A stretch of DNA of 64,000 bases from Cristatella mucedo (Eukaryota > Bryozoa > Phylactolaemata > Cristatellidae): the NCBI GenBank assembly GCA_009760855.2, contig WPIO01000020.1:3508501-3572500 (forward strand), given 5' to 3'. Every line of letters starts with the position of its first letter. Within the stretch, counting starts at the first letter, position 1. Under the pieces are notes generated by a model, which saw nothing but the letters and a program-made list of their open reading frames with translations, ran no database searches and was not told the DNA's origin. Positions 10,416 to 25,273 of this stretch are shown here, piece by piece. The position numbers were made by a program, and so were the translations under genes.

Positions 10416-13400
10416 CTTGTTAAAGGAACCTTTACAACTGGCAACTGAGACAGCTATGGTGAGAAGGACTTCCAAGGCAGCTTCCAAATTACGAAACAAA
10501 TCTTTTTCATAACTGAAAATGAAAGACATGAGTTCCGGTGGTGTCTTTAGTGCCGAGTTGCGATGTATGGCAAGAAGCATTTTACAGTCACATATTTCGT
10601 TGTACAGCTCTGTTCCATCAACGTCTGAACAATAGAAGCCTCCGAGATCTAGACATTGCTGGCGGAGTTTGGTCGGGGTCAAGTGTCTTCAAAAGCTTCT
10701 TAGCTCCCACAGGAAACCAAATTTGGCGTCAATATTAGTGAGCGGGGAAAACCTCCTTGTAATTCCTTGTCGGAGATAGTCTTTGCTGCCCTTCATTATT
10801 GTTGAAATCTCTTCCTCTGCCGTGAGACCAACATCTTGAGAGAGTTATCCAGGCATCTGTGTCCTTCGGCGGATTTCTTCGTTCAACCGCGACTCCCAAC
10901 AATACACATCTCCTTTTGGCATCTCGTTGTGATTCTTGGCATGGGTCTTCTCGATGTCTTGACAACTCAATCTTAAGAGAGTGATGGTCACAAGAGGCAT
11001 CTTTGAATTTCATTGTTTGATCATGCAGTCTTTTCTAAACGAGCTCAATCTTCCTTAAGATGTTCTACTAAAATGGCAATTGAACCAAAAAGGTAAAGGT
11101 CAAGATACAATGTAGGAAACTGCCAGCTTCACTTCTTGTTTCAAGTGTTCCACTTGTCTCCTTAGACAGTTACTCCTAAAGACCTATAATGCTGTTCAGT
11201 CTATCATTGAAAGCTTTCACGGCCTTGACTCTTGCACTCCAACTCATTACAGAGTCACGCTTGTCAGTGATGGCTACGACTTTCTTCAGTTCTTCCTGCC
11301 ACAGAGTTGATCTTGAAAAGGATAATATGTGCTCTTTATTGTTCCAAAAAAGGTGATGACGACAGAATCTCGACTTTTAGCATTAACTCGTGCCAGGTTC
11401 AAGCTGCCGTTGTCATAGTTCACAAAAATTGCCTTCTCATTTCTGGACAGTATTCTCTTTTGGACAACTGGCAAGTGACCAGACGTGATTGCTGTGGTGT
11501 TGCAGCACAGCCAGTTACGTAAGCTTGTGTGGTCTAATAGTGATTGGTGCTCTGCTACGGTACGCTGGCTCGTCTTTGATGCTGCTGCTGCTGCATAGCA
11601 GGCAGGCAGACATGCAGGCCTTGATGCTAAGAAGCCTCCTTTTGGCAGGCGCCTGGCAGCTGAGGATGGGAGGGCAGTTGGAATGCAAACGGAGGGGTGA
11701 ACGGCCGTGTGCTTGTTGAGCTGCGGGTGCCTGCTGAATGCACGGTGGTCAAAGCCTCCTCGGTGCTTCCGTGTCGTCGCGTGTGTGCCACCAGAGCGTC
11801 AAGCTACAGCTTGATCCAAGTCGGTAAACATGTTTAACTAGCTCAGCCAGCAATTGTCAAGTCCATTGAGAAAAGGAATTTCTTTAAATCAAGATAGGCA
11901 TTCTCACATGAAGAATTAAAAAAAAACATGAACAATCCATTTAGCTTTTGGCGCCCCTTGGCCTTGCCACCCGGGGACATCTGCCCACCTGCTTACCCCT
12001 TGCTAGTATGCCTATGCCTCTGGGGCAGTACGGCTGTGAGACAAAAATTGGGATCTTCACCAGATGGCAGCAGTTCGCAGCAGGCATTTTCGGCATTACC
12101 ATTGCTAGCACTAGAAGCGTAATCAAGAGATTTCTTAAAGCTGGCTCGTGGGTTACAGGAAACAGGAGCCAGGTATAAACAAGAGAAGGGGAGACGCAGC
12201 AACAGAGGAGAAAAAGGGAGAGATAGGAAGAGAGCTGCAAGCATGGTCAATAGCGTACCAATTTCAGCATTTGAAGGAATAGGCATACAAGGCAGGCCAA
12301 TAATATCCTCCTTGCTGTGCCCATAGGTTACCACCAAGACACAACCATTAATGACCTGTTAGTAAGAGCAGCTAGCAGGTACGCTTGCTGGCCTGACCCA
12401 GGGCCTTCAATGCCCCAGAACGAGTCATGTGCCTCGATGGGATGTCATTATTTTGTTGTCACCACAATGTCACCACAGCTGTGCTGTCTGCTTGCCTTCT
12501 TCTTCTGAGAGGCAACCTGACTATTCTAAGCTTTTCGACGACTCTGTCATGAATAATGCTGCCCTACTGGATCACTCGTGCGCTGTGATTCATAGCCTTT
12601 AAAGCGAGAGCACACCAGCGCGATATCCGATCCGAAGTCACAGCTTCCACGTGTCGCACACGTTATGAGACCATCAAAGTCAACTGCATCGCACCAATAG
12701 GGAAAAGTCGGCTACTTCACATCAGGCTGTTCTGACTCACTCTGCTTTCCGAACTCAATAACTGCCGAAACACCTTCAGACATGCACGATGAAGCAAACT
12801 AGAAGCCCTGCTTTCTTGCATCCGTCTAGAGATTACATCGTAGACACTCGTGGAGTGTGGCACTGTCGTGTGCAATGCCCCTGCTGTGTCCATGAGGAGT
12901 CATGCCGGTATGTTTGCTAGCTGCGCATCACCACAGAAATACCTTGAGCAAATTGAAGAAAGTTCCTATCTGCTGCCTGTACAATAGCGATATATTGCAG
13001 TGAAATGATGCAATCTATTTCGATTCGTTGCATTTGTACTGTGTTCAGCTGTACACGAAGCACAGTCTCAATATGGTCATCAGCTAGCATTATGAACTTG
13101 CTCAAATAGCAAGTTATGCAAGCGCTTCGTCACAGTAAAGTATTCTTGTACTCTTGTAATGTAATGTGTCTCCGTCTGTAACTTCACAAAGCCATAAAGG
13201 CCAAGTGGGTGTTACGCAGGAGAGTTTTGTATAGCGCACTCACAGCCTAAGCGGCTTTCGGTACGCATTCGGTTGCCAACAGACTTCGTCTCACGCAAGA
13301 AAGAGAAAGTGGGAAGCATAGCAGATTCAGGAGAGCAGTTGAGGTAGTGAGTAGCTTGGAAGTACCAGCTCTAGACGACTGGAAATTATGTGCCATAGAC

Positions 13401-16400
13401 GGCAGCAGGAGAGTAGTTGTCGTTGCGTAAGAATTGTGGAAGCGAGTTCCACAGTATAGGACCTGCAGAGCTAAAGCTTCTGTCGCCAACGGTCATTATG
13501 CAGAGGAATGGAACAGCTAATTTATTGTCCATGCAGGACCTAAGGGCACGATAAGGCTGAAACTGGTGCAGCAGTTCAGCTAAGTATGAAGGAGCCAAGC
13601 CGTGGGCCAAGCCTTGTGGGTCAGCATAAGCACTTTGCTCTGTATCTGTTGATCAACTGGCAGCCATTCTAGCTCTTTTAGCAAAGGACACACGTGATCA
13701 AACCTCTGGGACTTGAAAACTAGGCTTGCAGCAATATTTATTCATAGCCATCTGCAGTGGCCTAGTTGCTTTCTTTGGTAGCCCAGCCAAAAGGGAATTA
13801 CAATAATCAAGCCGAGACATAACTACGAAGCTAGTTAAATTTTTTGCAAGCCACTGTAGAAGACAGCTCCTAATCTTAGATTGGGACCGAACGTGATGGC
13901 TAGATGTAGAAGCAGTCTTCTGAAAGAAGCTTTTAAAATTTAGGCAGCTGTCGAAAATGACACCTAAATTTCGAGCCTACAACGTCCTGTGAACAGAGGC
14001 TCGAGCATGCGATCGGAAGCCATTGCTTTTCTGGAGGTGGTTGTGCATTTGCTGTGAACTTTTGGCACTACGTTTGGTTTGTTGGACGAGCCGAGATAGT
14101 GACTTTCAAACTGAGGGAAACAAGCGTGGCCCTAGCTAAAGATTTTTCCTGTGTCCCTGTTTAAGGTCAGCAGAAATGTATTGAGATGAAAGTCTCTATG
14201 GTAAGCAGACTTTATTGGAACTAGAGGACTTGGTTTTTACCCTTCCAATACTCAGATAATACAAAGCATGAGTTCGGTCATTCCCTGAGTCGAAGTTGAT
14301 CGTATTTGGCAGCTGCCGACCGGTTCGGTAAGCTCTCATGAATTACCACGGTAGTGGGATGGCTAATGATTCATTCTGATCCAGTGGCTGCATTTCAAGA
14401 TCCTTCTTGTTTCAGTGACTGTTCACATCGGCCAGCAATTGGCATGAGGGCTTCTGAAAAAGCACCAACTTCCGAATTAAAATTATCCTAATTCTTGTTC
14501 AGGCTTGAAATATGACCTAAGGTTTTTTAGTGGAGGCAACCATATAGCAATGTGGTGAAAGCGCTGCTTATGCGAGGCTGCCCAGCATGAGGAAAGCTGT
14601 AATGCTATGCCCGAACTCCGGCCAGTTTGTCTCTGCTGGCATGTCGATTCGATCCCAGCAAAGCAGGCTGCAAATCTAGGGCCCTTGCTGCATGTCAACT
14701 CCCTGTCGATCAGCTGACACATGTCGAAATCGTTACTGTGATTTTAGCCGGTACAGCTGATGTACTTCATACCTGAAGCTGAACTGCTAAAGCAGTGGCA
14801 GCCCTCATAGCCCCATCGGCTTCTGTCGAGACCATGTGCATTAAGCTGCCCCTTCTTTTGTTTGCGTCAAGACTGGTGTTCGTTATCACTTACCGTGTTG
14901 ATTGTCTTCCCTTGCAGCATATGTGAAGTGCCTAGAAAGAGATTTATCTCTCTTGTGATGCTATACAAATGTCATTATTGGTATCATAAGATATTAGTAT
15001 CATAAAAGACATTCGCCTGTCGTGCGCAGTGGCGCTCGCTTCTCGCTCCGACTCTGTTCGGACTGCGCCTGTGCTGCTGCAGTTCCAAGCAGTTCCTCTC
15101 AGACAGTTTGCCTGCAGCAGCAGCAGCAGCAGCAGCTTCTTGCTTCTCTCTCTGCTCGTATCGGTCTAACGGATGACGTGGACGCTGTTGGCATCACTTG
15201 CACGCTGTAAGCCTCTCTCGGATTTTGGATGAGCTCTAGGAAACGCCCCAGCAGGGCAAGCACACAGCTCTCGTGGCCATGTGGATTCAGCGCATTACAT
15301 AAAAGTACTGCCTTCCCAGCGTCGTAATGTGCCTATTCGACGACACGTCCCTTGACACTGTAGACCCAGTTCTTTTAGCAATGACCGTCCATCGCATAGC
15401 TATATGGTAGCACCACCACTTCGTGCAGCTATGCACTAACACCTTGGCTCTGTGTGTGCGTGCGTGCGCACGCGTGCGGGTTCGTGTACGCGCGCGTATG
15501 CCTGTGTGCTCACTATCACTAGCGATATGTGGGCGCACGTTTCAGGGACATTTTTTCGGCCCTTCGAAAACCTGACGTGTTCAAAGATTTAATCGATGTG
15601 ATCAGTGAGACCGTGCGCCAGCACCCTTGCGACGTGATCGTCGGCCTGGAGTCGCGCGGCTTCCTGTTCGGGCCCACCGTCGGGCTCGCTCTCGGCCTGC
15701 CTTTCGTGCCAATCAGGAAGAAGGGAAAGCTGCCCGGACAGGTCTACAGCGTTTCCTACAAGCTCGAATATGGAGAGGTAAGTGCGAGCATGGGCACCCA
15801 TGTTTATTGCACCCATGTTTATGCGATCATGGGCACGAGGAGGGTGGAAGCGAGAGTGGATGCTTCCATGCTACTCACTACCTCAACTGCTCTCCTGACT
15901 CAGCTATGCTGCTCGCTTTCTCTTTGTTTCGTGAGATTAAGTGAGTTGGCTACCGAATGTGTTCCCGAAGTCGCTGAGGCTTTGAGTGTGCTGTGCAAAA
16001 CTCCCCTGCGTAACACCCAGTAGTCTTGAGTAGTCTTTGTGGAGTTACAGATGGAGACATGTTACATTACATTACGTTTGATGGCGAGTGAATTCGTAAA
16101 AAAGTGCTAATTGCGGTAGTGTGAGGGCTGCTCTTTTGGCAGTGCATCTTTCAGTGGAACTCCATAGCTTCAAGCTTCGGCTGGTTGCTCATGTGACTCG
16201 GCCTCGTGACTCGTTGAGGCCACTCGGGTCGTCCCAGCATGCATTTCTACCCAGCCTCCTGTGCACTCGTTTATAGGATGTCTTTGAGATGCAGAAGAAT
16301 GCTGTCGGTCATAACCAAAATGTCGTCATTATCGATGACCTGCTGGCCACCGGTGGTAAGCTGACTATTTTGCAGCAAGCACTAGCAGGCTGACTTGGCT

Positions 16401-19400
16401 GTCGTGTGTCGTTTCAGCAAATCATCTTTGTGTATCGCTTAACCACATCGCTGTACTTTTGGGATCTCCGATTGACTGCAAAATCGGGCTTTTTCAAACC
16501 TCATGTCTGAGACTTTGGGCGCTCGAATTTGATTCTTTTGTAGGGGGTGGCTCGTGCGGTGTGAGAATGGGGGGCGTGTGGACAGGTTGTATCCTCACAC
16601 CTTATTTATAACGAGCGTGGGGCATTGTTAGCTACTTTATACCTACCCTACAGTAAAGCTGTGTCTGCACTGGCAAACGTTTGGAATCAAGACGACACCT
16701 GAGAACTTTAAGCTATGTCATCAGTTTTGACTGGTTATGGTGGAGATTAGTGGCTGACCAGTGGGGAAGGATCTGAGTCTCACGGGCCGGGTTCGAGGCA
16801 TTCGCCGATTGGTCTACTTCTTGGTGATAGACCGGAGACCTACCGACCAATCAGGAGCAGACCCAAAAAGCACAGTGGATGCTGCCAACATGGACTCGGT
16901 ACAAGGGGAGACCAGTCTGGGGGACTGCTAGAGTTTGGAATACAGGACTCAATTCATAAAGGAAGCGACTGACAAAGGAAGTGAAAGGAAAACGATTGAT
17001 AAAGGGTGGTGAGCCGTGATGGCTCATTAGGTAAGGCGGTTGCTTTTCATGACCGAGGTCGTGGATTCAAATCCTGCCGTGGGTGATTCTTTATTGCTGC
17101 TGCAAGCGGTGGTGATAGCCGTAAAGGCTTTTCTGTTGCTATACTAAGAGGCTATTGAATCAGCTAGCATTTTTATTTATTTTGTATAAAGGAAACTACC
17201 TATAGAAGAGTGGAGGGCAGCTAATTTTTGATTACTGATCTGCAAGCGATAATAGCTGAATACTACTTATGGTGGACTCCTACTGTAGCAGCATCAGTGA
17301 GTTGCAGTTACTTTTGAGTAGGCTGCATTAGAATGTGGCCGTTAATAGCTGCTGCTCCATTTTCATTTGCCGCCAAACAAGAAACTTTTTACGAACCTCC
17401 ACACTTCCGAAATCTCTCTTGTTGCCAAGTGAAAGCAGGTGTACTAGCCACAGCCTGACACTCTAGGCTAGTCTCGACTCCGAACTGTTACATAGTGGAA
17501 ACATGGCTGGTTCGACACGAGTTCGAACTCGAGAAAAGTTCACGGGCGTCACGATTGGGAACAGTCACCAGTGTAGGCAAAGCCTTAGTGCATGCTTCCT
17601 TTGCAGCATATTTAAAGTGCCTAGAACGAGATAAAGTTCTCTGTGGGTGCTATACGAATGCATTATTACTATTGTTATTATTATCATAAGACCTCACAAA
17701 GTGGCTGGCAGCATGTGTTGCGTATGTAGAGCTGCAGGAATGGGCATGTCTACCTCAATAATCGTCTGATGTTATGGAGGCAAAGAATGCAGTAAGCACC
17801 CACAAATATTTGCTGGAAACCATGGTGATGTGCAAAGCACGTTTGTTCGTTAATCTTTTCTTTCCGGCTTGGTTTCGTTTGCCCGCCTTTTAAATTTTAA
17901 GAGTTTTCGATTCCTACCGTGTCTGCTATCTCCACTCTCTAACATCGGCACACGGCTCGAATCACTCGCACCACAAGCCATGTAAGAGCGAGTGTGTGAT
18001 AGGCAACTTTCTCTGCATGCAGTGTCTATGGCCTCGTTCCCTACAAGGCTTTGCTGCTCCCACCGGCCTGTGGCCTGAATGGCTGCTGTTTTGGAAAACA
18101 GCTTGCATGGCCGTCCCTTGCATGGCCACACTCCGGCGAGGTGAATGGCCTGTCCGTTGACCTGCTGTGCAAAATTCTACTCCTATCAGGGTCCAAACGC
18201 AGGCCCTCCATCATCGTGAGTCCGTGCCCATAAAGACCAGAACTGTATGAGTGATTGTCTTTAGCCGGACTGTTTTTGGGGCCGTGATAGCCCAGGAGGT
18301 AAGGTGCTCCCTCTTCACGACCAAGGTCGTGGGTTCGTGACATAGAGATGCCATATGCCCTTGGCCTCTGCAGACTTCCCTTCCCACCTGCTAGCATGTA
18401 AACATCTCTACTCTCTTGCTGCATGTATTGCTGACATTCGTACTTGCATGCAGCAAACATGATTAAATTGAATGACGATCTAGCCAACTTACTAGTTAAG
18501 TGCAAATCTAGCATACCGGAATTATACGGAAACTGGTAAACGTTGCCCTCAAAACGAGCTTGGCCAGCATATCTCGTGCAGCCTCAGGACGGAATCGGTG
18601 TGCCTCCTTCCAAAATGACCTTCCACTTGGTGAACACCTCAACGCCGCAGTCCCAAGTCTGCCTATTTTTAACTTCGAAGCATTGCAAAAATATGGGCTT
18701 GCATAGGCGAGGATACCAGACATGTGTAACCCTTCGTGCCTGTGCATTCCATGCCATCCCCCATCAGGCCAAGCATCGTACCACCTGCTTTTCGGAATCA
18801 AACAGTCTACCAATACCTCATACAAACCTGAAATCCTTTGGAGACCGTGCATTTAGTTCGTATGCTCCCAAAGCCTGGAACTCCCTCCCGACCTGCGTCA
18901 GAACATCCCCTGAGCTGATCACATTTAAAAAACTTGACTGACAGGTAGCTTCTCTTAAGAGTGCTGTAAAAATGCTTTTCCCATTAACTAATTTCAGCTC
19001 TCCCTTAAGTAGTGTTTGGTGCTGCCAATTTTTGCTTCTTTTCGATGGCAGCGATCAGTAGTTTCTTCGTCCCTTGAAACCGTTGGAAAGGAGATAACGC
19101 TACGGGTTGGATAGAGTCTGCCATCTCACCGATAAAGTTGACCACGTTTGTATTCAATCACCAAGTCAGTACAAAAAGGCCCATCAACTATACCCTTGCC
19201 GACCAATGGCACCAGTTTTAATATGTAAATGGCCTACTCTATAATGGCTGACAGGTAGCTATGCTCGTCCTTCTCTAGCCGTGTCTGCCGGTATAATTTA
19301 TTTTACTTGTTCGCTTTTTTACGAACCTTTGACGAAATTACAAGAGTGGCCAACTCGATTTCCGTCGGAGTCGATTTGCTGCGGACCATATCGAGTGATC

Positions 19401-22400
19401 TCCCCTCGTCATAGGGCTCAGTTTAAAAAGGAACCGGTTGCACTATCGAACTTTCTCTCAACTGAGTTTCTCCAGTTTGCCTCGTTTTTGAAAACGGTTC
19501 ATACTCCTCCTTATTTGCCACTGCAAGCAGTGGTTTATAGTCTTTAAGGCTCTTCCACCACTATACAAAAAATATAAAAAATATATAATTCATTTGTATA
19601 GCGCCCAGAGAGAACCTAATCTCTATCCAGGCACTTCACATATGCCTCGGGGCTCGAACCCACGACCTCAGTCAGACCTTGGTCGGGGCGAGCACCTTAA
19701 CCGCTGGACCAAACCAGCTCGGTTCATACTCCTCCTTATTTGCCACTGCAAGCAGTGGTTTATAGTCTTTAAGGCTCTTCCGCCACTATACAAAACAAGC
19801 TTTTAAATCAGATATATTTACATATCAGCTCTGGCACTGTTGAAAATTGGTTCATGCTGCTGCAGCAGGCCGACTGTAGATTCAGCTGTGTGCCAACGAG
19901 ATGCATTTTACCTGCTCATTGAAATGTTTGTACTTTTGTGATCCAAGTATGCACTTATGTGAGAGACTCGGTGTCCCCCCCCCCAGCCTCACCACCTCCC
20001 CTATTCCTGCAGGTCAGCTCTAACGTACTAACATATATAGTTAGGGTGCCTTGGCTCCAGTTCCAAAACACCTTGCCTACTTGTTCTGATCATTGGTAAC
20101 AGGCCTGAAGTTAGGCATCAGGCACCTCCTTTAAGATTTGAGTGTAAAATACGGCTGAACCGGCAGTCTTGTGTGAATATAAGCCGGATGAACCAATTTA
20201 TCATAGCACTAACGTCGAACGGTATCCAGTGTCCACTGGATTTGCATAAGCATACATATGCATACATAAAGGGTTAAAGCAGCCTTCAGCCCTCCTTGAA
20301 GCTGGTCCTGCAGGGGTAAACACCCCCCAGGCATGGCTAATCAGCTTCCACCAAATCATTAATAATAATATAATAATAAGCCACTTGATAAGGCGCCCAC
20401 AGAGTACTCAATCTCTCTCTCTAGGCGCTTTGCATTTGCTGCAAACGAAGCATGATTTACTGGTTAGTGGTAGCATGCTCAATAAACAACAAGAACAACA
20501 TGGTTAGGGTGACATGCAAAGGGTTAGCATGCAAGTTTGGTTAGTGGCAGCATTCACAGTGTCAGCACCTAAAAGCACATAAAGGACGAATCACAGGGAC
20601 CCACTAAATGCTGTCATAAATAGGTGCATTTTTAAATTCAAATTTCTTTTTAAATGTGATCAAGTCAGGGACGTCGTGACGAAAGTCGGGTGTGCTCCAG
20701 GCTTTGGGAGCATATGAACTAAATGCACGGTCTCCAAAGGATTTGAGGTTTGTATGAGGTATAGGTAAACAGCTAGATTCCGAAAAGCAGGTGGTAAGAT
20801 GCTAGGACTGGTGAGGGAGTATATCTGATAGGTAGGCTGAAGCCAAAGAATGAAGGGACCTGAAAATGAGCAACAAAACCTTGAATTCGATGCGTTGCTT
20901 GACTGGTAGCCAGTGCAGGTCGGCGAGAAGTGGTGTGATATGGCAACTCCGACTCCCACGACAGACAACCCAAGCTGCAGTTTTGCACCAGCTGTAAGCA
21001 CCTGATTGCACAGGCCGGTAGACCAGCAAGCAGTGAGTTGCAGAAGTCAAGGCAGGATGTCACAAATGCATGGACCAACTTAGATGTGGTATCCCTGTCT
21101 AAACAATCACGAATTTCAGCATTTTACGTAGCTGAAAGTAGGCAGACTTGATTGTGGAACTGATGTGGTCGTCTAACGGAAGGTCACTTTGGAACATCAC
21201 ACCTAGATTTCGTGCAGATTCAACAGGAGATATGCTGTCAGAACCGATTTTGAGCATTAACCTTTCCAATTTCTGAATCACACTTGGTTTGCCCTTAACT
21301 AGTAAGTTGGTTTTATCATCATTCAACTTAAGAACGTTTGCTGCCATCCATGTGCGGGTGTCGTCAACACATGCAGCAAGGGAGTTGAGAGAACTAGAAG
21401 TGCTGGAGTAGAACTAGAAGGCTGGGAGGGATCAACGCAAAGATACAGCAGAGTGTCATCTGCATAGAAGTGAAAGCCTAGATTGTGCTTGGCAATTACA
21501 TCAGTAAAAGGAAGAGTGTGAACCATGAAAGGAACAGGACCAAGCACAGAGCCCTGAGGTACTTAAGTACCTCAGGGCTCTTTTACTGAGGTATTTAAGA
21601 TTTTCCTCGGATGATCTTCGTCCATTAATAATAATAATAATAATAATATTGCACTTGATAAAGCGCCCTCAGAGAACTCAATCTCTTTCTAGGCGCTTTA
21701 CATTTGCTGCAAAGTGATACGCAATAGAATAGTAAGTAAAATCATGCTTGAAAAACAAAAAAAATGAATAACATGGTTAGGGGTTACATGCACTGGGTCA
21801 GCATGCAAATGTGGTTAGTGGCAGCATGAACAGTGTCAGCACACATAAGCACGTGAAGGACGAATCACAGGGACCCACTAAATGCTGTCCTAAATAGGTA
21901 TGTTTTTAAGTTTCTTTTAAATGTGGTCAGGTCAGGGGATGTTCTGATGCAGGTCGGGAGGGAGTTCCAGGCTGTGGGAGCATACGAGCTAAATGCACGG
22001 TCTCCAAAGGATTTAAGGTTTGTACGAGGTATTTCTAGACTGTTGGATTCCGAAAAGCGAGTGGTACGATGCTTTGCCTGATGGGGTAGTATATCTGAAA
22101 GATAGGCTGGAGCCATAGAATGAAGAGACCTAAAAGTGAGCGACAAAACCTTGAAGTCAATCCGTTGCTTGACTGGTAACCAGTGCAGGTCGGCGAGAAG
22201 TGGAGTAATGTGGCAACTGCGATGCTCACGACAGACAAGCCTAGCTGCAGAGTTTTGCACCAGCTGCAATCGCCTGATCGCACATGCTGGTAGGCCAGTA
22301 AGCAGTGAGTTGCAGAAGTCGAGACGAGATGTCACGAATGCATGGACCAACTTGGACGTGGTATCCTTATCTAAACAAGCCCTAATTTTAGCAATGTTAT

Positions 22401-25273
22401 GAAGCTGAAAATAGGCTGATTTGACTGTGGAGCTGATGTGGTCGTCTAACGAGAGGTCGCTTTGGAATATGACACCTAGATTTCGAGCTGATGCAACTGG
22501 AGATATGCTGGCAGAGCCAATTTTGAAAGTCAGCCTTTCCAATTTCTGAATAACACTAGGTTTTTCCATAACTAGTAAGTAGGTTTTATCATCGTTTAGT
22601 TTTAGAAAATTTGCTGCCATCCATGATCGGATGTCATCAATGCATGCAGCAAGTGAGTTGAGAGAATTTGAGGTGCTCGAAGGCTGGGAGGGATCAAAGC
22701 AAAGGTACAACTGAGTGTCATCCGCATAGAAGTGAAAGCCTAGATTGTGCTTGGCAATCACATCAGCGAGAGGGAGAGTATAAACGGTGAAAAGGACCGG
22801 ACCTAGCACAGAGCCCTGGGGTACTCCATATTTTAGAGGTACTTCAGATGATCTTTGTCCATTCACGTCAACACTCTGGAGTCTCCCACTGAGATAGGAC
22901 CTGAACCAATGCAGAGCAGTGCCAGTGATGCCCAAGCGAGATGAGAGGCGCTCTAGAAGTACTTTGTGATCGATGGTATCAAAAGCCATTCACATCAATA
23001 CTCTGGAGTCACCCACTGAGAATGGACCTGAACCATTGCAGTGCAATGCCAGTGATGCCCAGGCGAGATGAGAGGGGCTCAAGAAGGACTTGGTGATAGA
23101 TAGTATCAAAAGCTGCCGAAAAGATTGAGTAAAACAAGCATGAGATGCTTTACCTAAGTCTGCATTCCTAAGTAGGTCGATGTACACCCGAAGCAATGCT
23201 GACTCTGTGGAGTGATTAGCTCTAAGACCAGACTGAAACTTACTAGCAAAGTTTGAAGTTTCAATATATGAGTTCAGCTGGTCTGCCACGACTTGTTACA
23301 GTGTCTTTGATAGGAACCTCAACCGCTCCCAGATTAGCTCCTTACCTGATGATCTAGCTGATCGCTTCTCTCGATTCTTTGTGCAGAAGATAGACAAGAT
23401 CGGGGAATCCATCCCTGTGAAGACAACATCCCCACTAGAATGATGTTCCCCAATTCCTGGCTGCACCTTAATGTCTACATTTAAGCAGGTCACTGGTGAT
23501 CTTGTCCTGAAGTTCGTATCTCAATCAAAGAAAACAAGTCCTCTGGACCCTATTCTCACTGTCCTGCTCCTACGTTGCATTGACCTGCTGCTGTCATGCA
23601 TAAATAACATCATTAATATGTCATTAGCCTCAGGTCATGTCCCAGAATCTTTCCAAAAAGCTGTTGTCAGGCCACTTCTCAAGAAGGCGTCGCTAGACCA
23701 AGAGAACTTGAGCAACTACCGCCCAGTCTCCCTTCTACCATTCCTATTAAAGACACTGAAGTGGGTCGTGGCCGACCAGCTAAACTCATATATGAAAACA
23801 TCACACCTTGCTAGTAAGTTCCAGTCTGGCTTTAGAGCTAATCACTCCACAGAGTCAGCATTGCTTAGGGTATACAACGACCTGCTTAGGAATGCAGACA
23901 TGGCTAGAGTGTCTCTGCTTGTTTTGCTTGATCTTTCGACAGCTTTTGATACCATCCATCACAAATTTCTTCTAGAGCACCTCTCATCTCGTCTGGGCAT
24001 CACTGGCACTGCTCTGCAGTGGTTCAGGTCCTATCTCAGTGGGAGACTCCAGAGTATTGACGTGAATGGACAAAGATCATCTGAGGTACCTCTGAAATAT
24101 GGCGTACCTCAGGGTTTCGTGCTAGGTCCGGTTCTTTTCATGGTTTATACTCTCCCTCTTGCTGATGTGATTGCCAAGCACAATCTAGGCTTTCACTTCT
24201 ATGCAGATGGCACTCAGTTGTACCTTTGCTTTGATCCCTCCCAGCCTTCGAGCACCTCAAATTCTCTCAACTCACTTGCTGCATGTATTGATGACATCCG
24301 CACATGGATGGCAGCAAATTTTCTGAAACCAAATGATGATAAAACTATCTTGCTAGTTATGGGCAAACCCAATGTGATTTAGAAATTGGAAAGGCTGACA
24401 CTCAAAATTGGCTCTGCCAGCATATCTCTAGTTGAATCAGCTCGAAATCTAGGTGTCATATTCCAAAGCAACCTCTCGTTAGACGACCGTATCAGCTCCG
24501 CAGTCAAATCTGCCTATTTTCAGCTTCATAACATTGCTAAAATTCGTGCTTGTTTAGATACGGATACCACGTGTAAGTTGGTCCATGCATTCGTGACATC
24601 CGTCTCGACTTCTGCAACTCACTGCTTACTGGCCTACCGGCATGTGCGATCAGGCGATTGCAGCTGGTGCAAAACTCTGCAGCTAGGCTTGTCTGTCGTG
24701 AGCGTCGCAGTTGCCACATTACTCCACTTCTCGCCGACCTGCACTGGCTACCAGTCAAGCAACGGATTGACTTCAAGGTTTTGTCGCTCACTTTTAGGTC
24801 TCTTCATTCTATGGCTCCAGCCTATCTTTCAGATATACTCCCCCATCCGGCAAAGCATCGTACCACTCGCTTTTCGGAATCCAACAGTCTACAAATACCT
24901 CGTACAAACCTCAAATCCTTTGGAGACCGTGCATTTAGTTCGTATGCTCCCACAGCCTGGAACTCCCTCCCGACCTGCGTCAGAACATCCCCTGACCTGA
25001 CCACATTTAAAAAGAACTTAAAAACACCTATTCAGGACAGCATTTAGTGGGTCCCTGTGATTCGTCCTTCATGTGCTTATGCGTGCTGACACTGTGCATG
25101 CTGCCACTAACCACATTTGCATGCTGACTCTGTGCATGTCACCCCTAACCATGTTATTCATTTTGTTTGTTTATCAAGCATGATATTACTCACCATTCAA
25201 TTGCATTTCCCCTTGCAGCAAATGTAAAGCGCCTAGAAAGAGATTGAGTTCTCTGAGGGTGCTTTATCAAGTG

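Noticed and set aside
15529-16023. 164-codon frame starting before APRT exon 2
   Set aside because: It is APRT exon 2 read through its donor into intron 2 and a LINE-B 3' UTR. Splicing at 15777 explains the conserved part.
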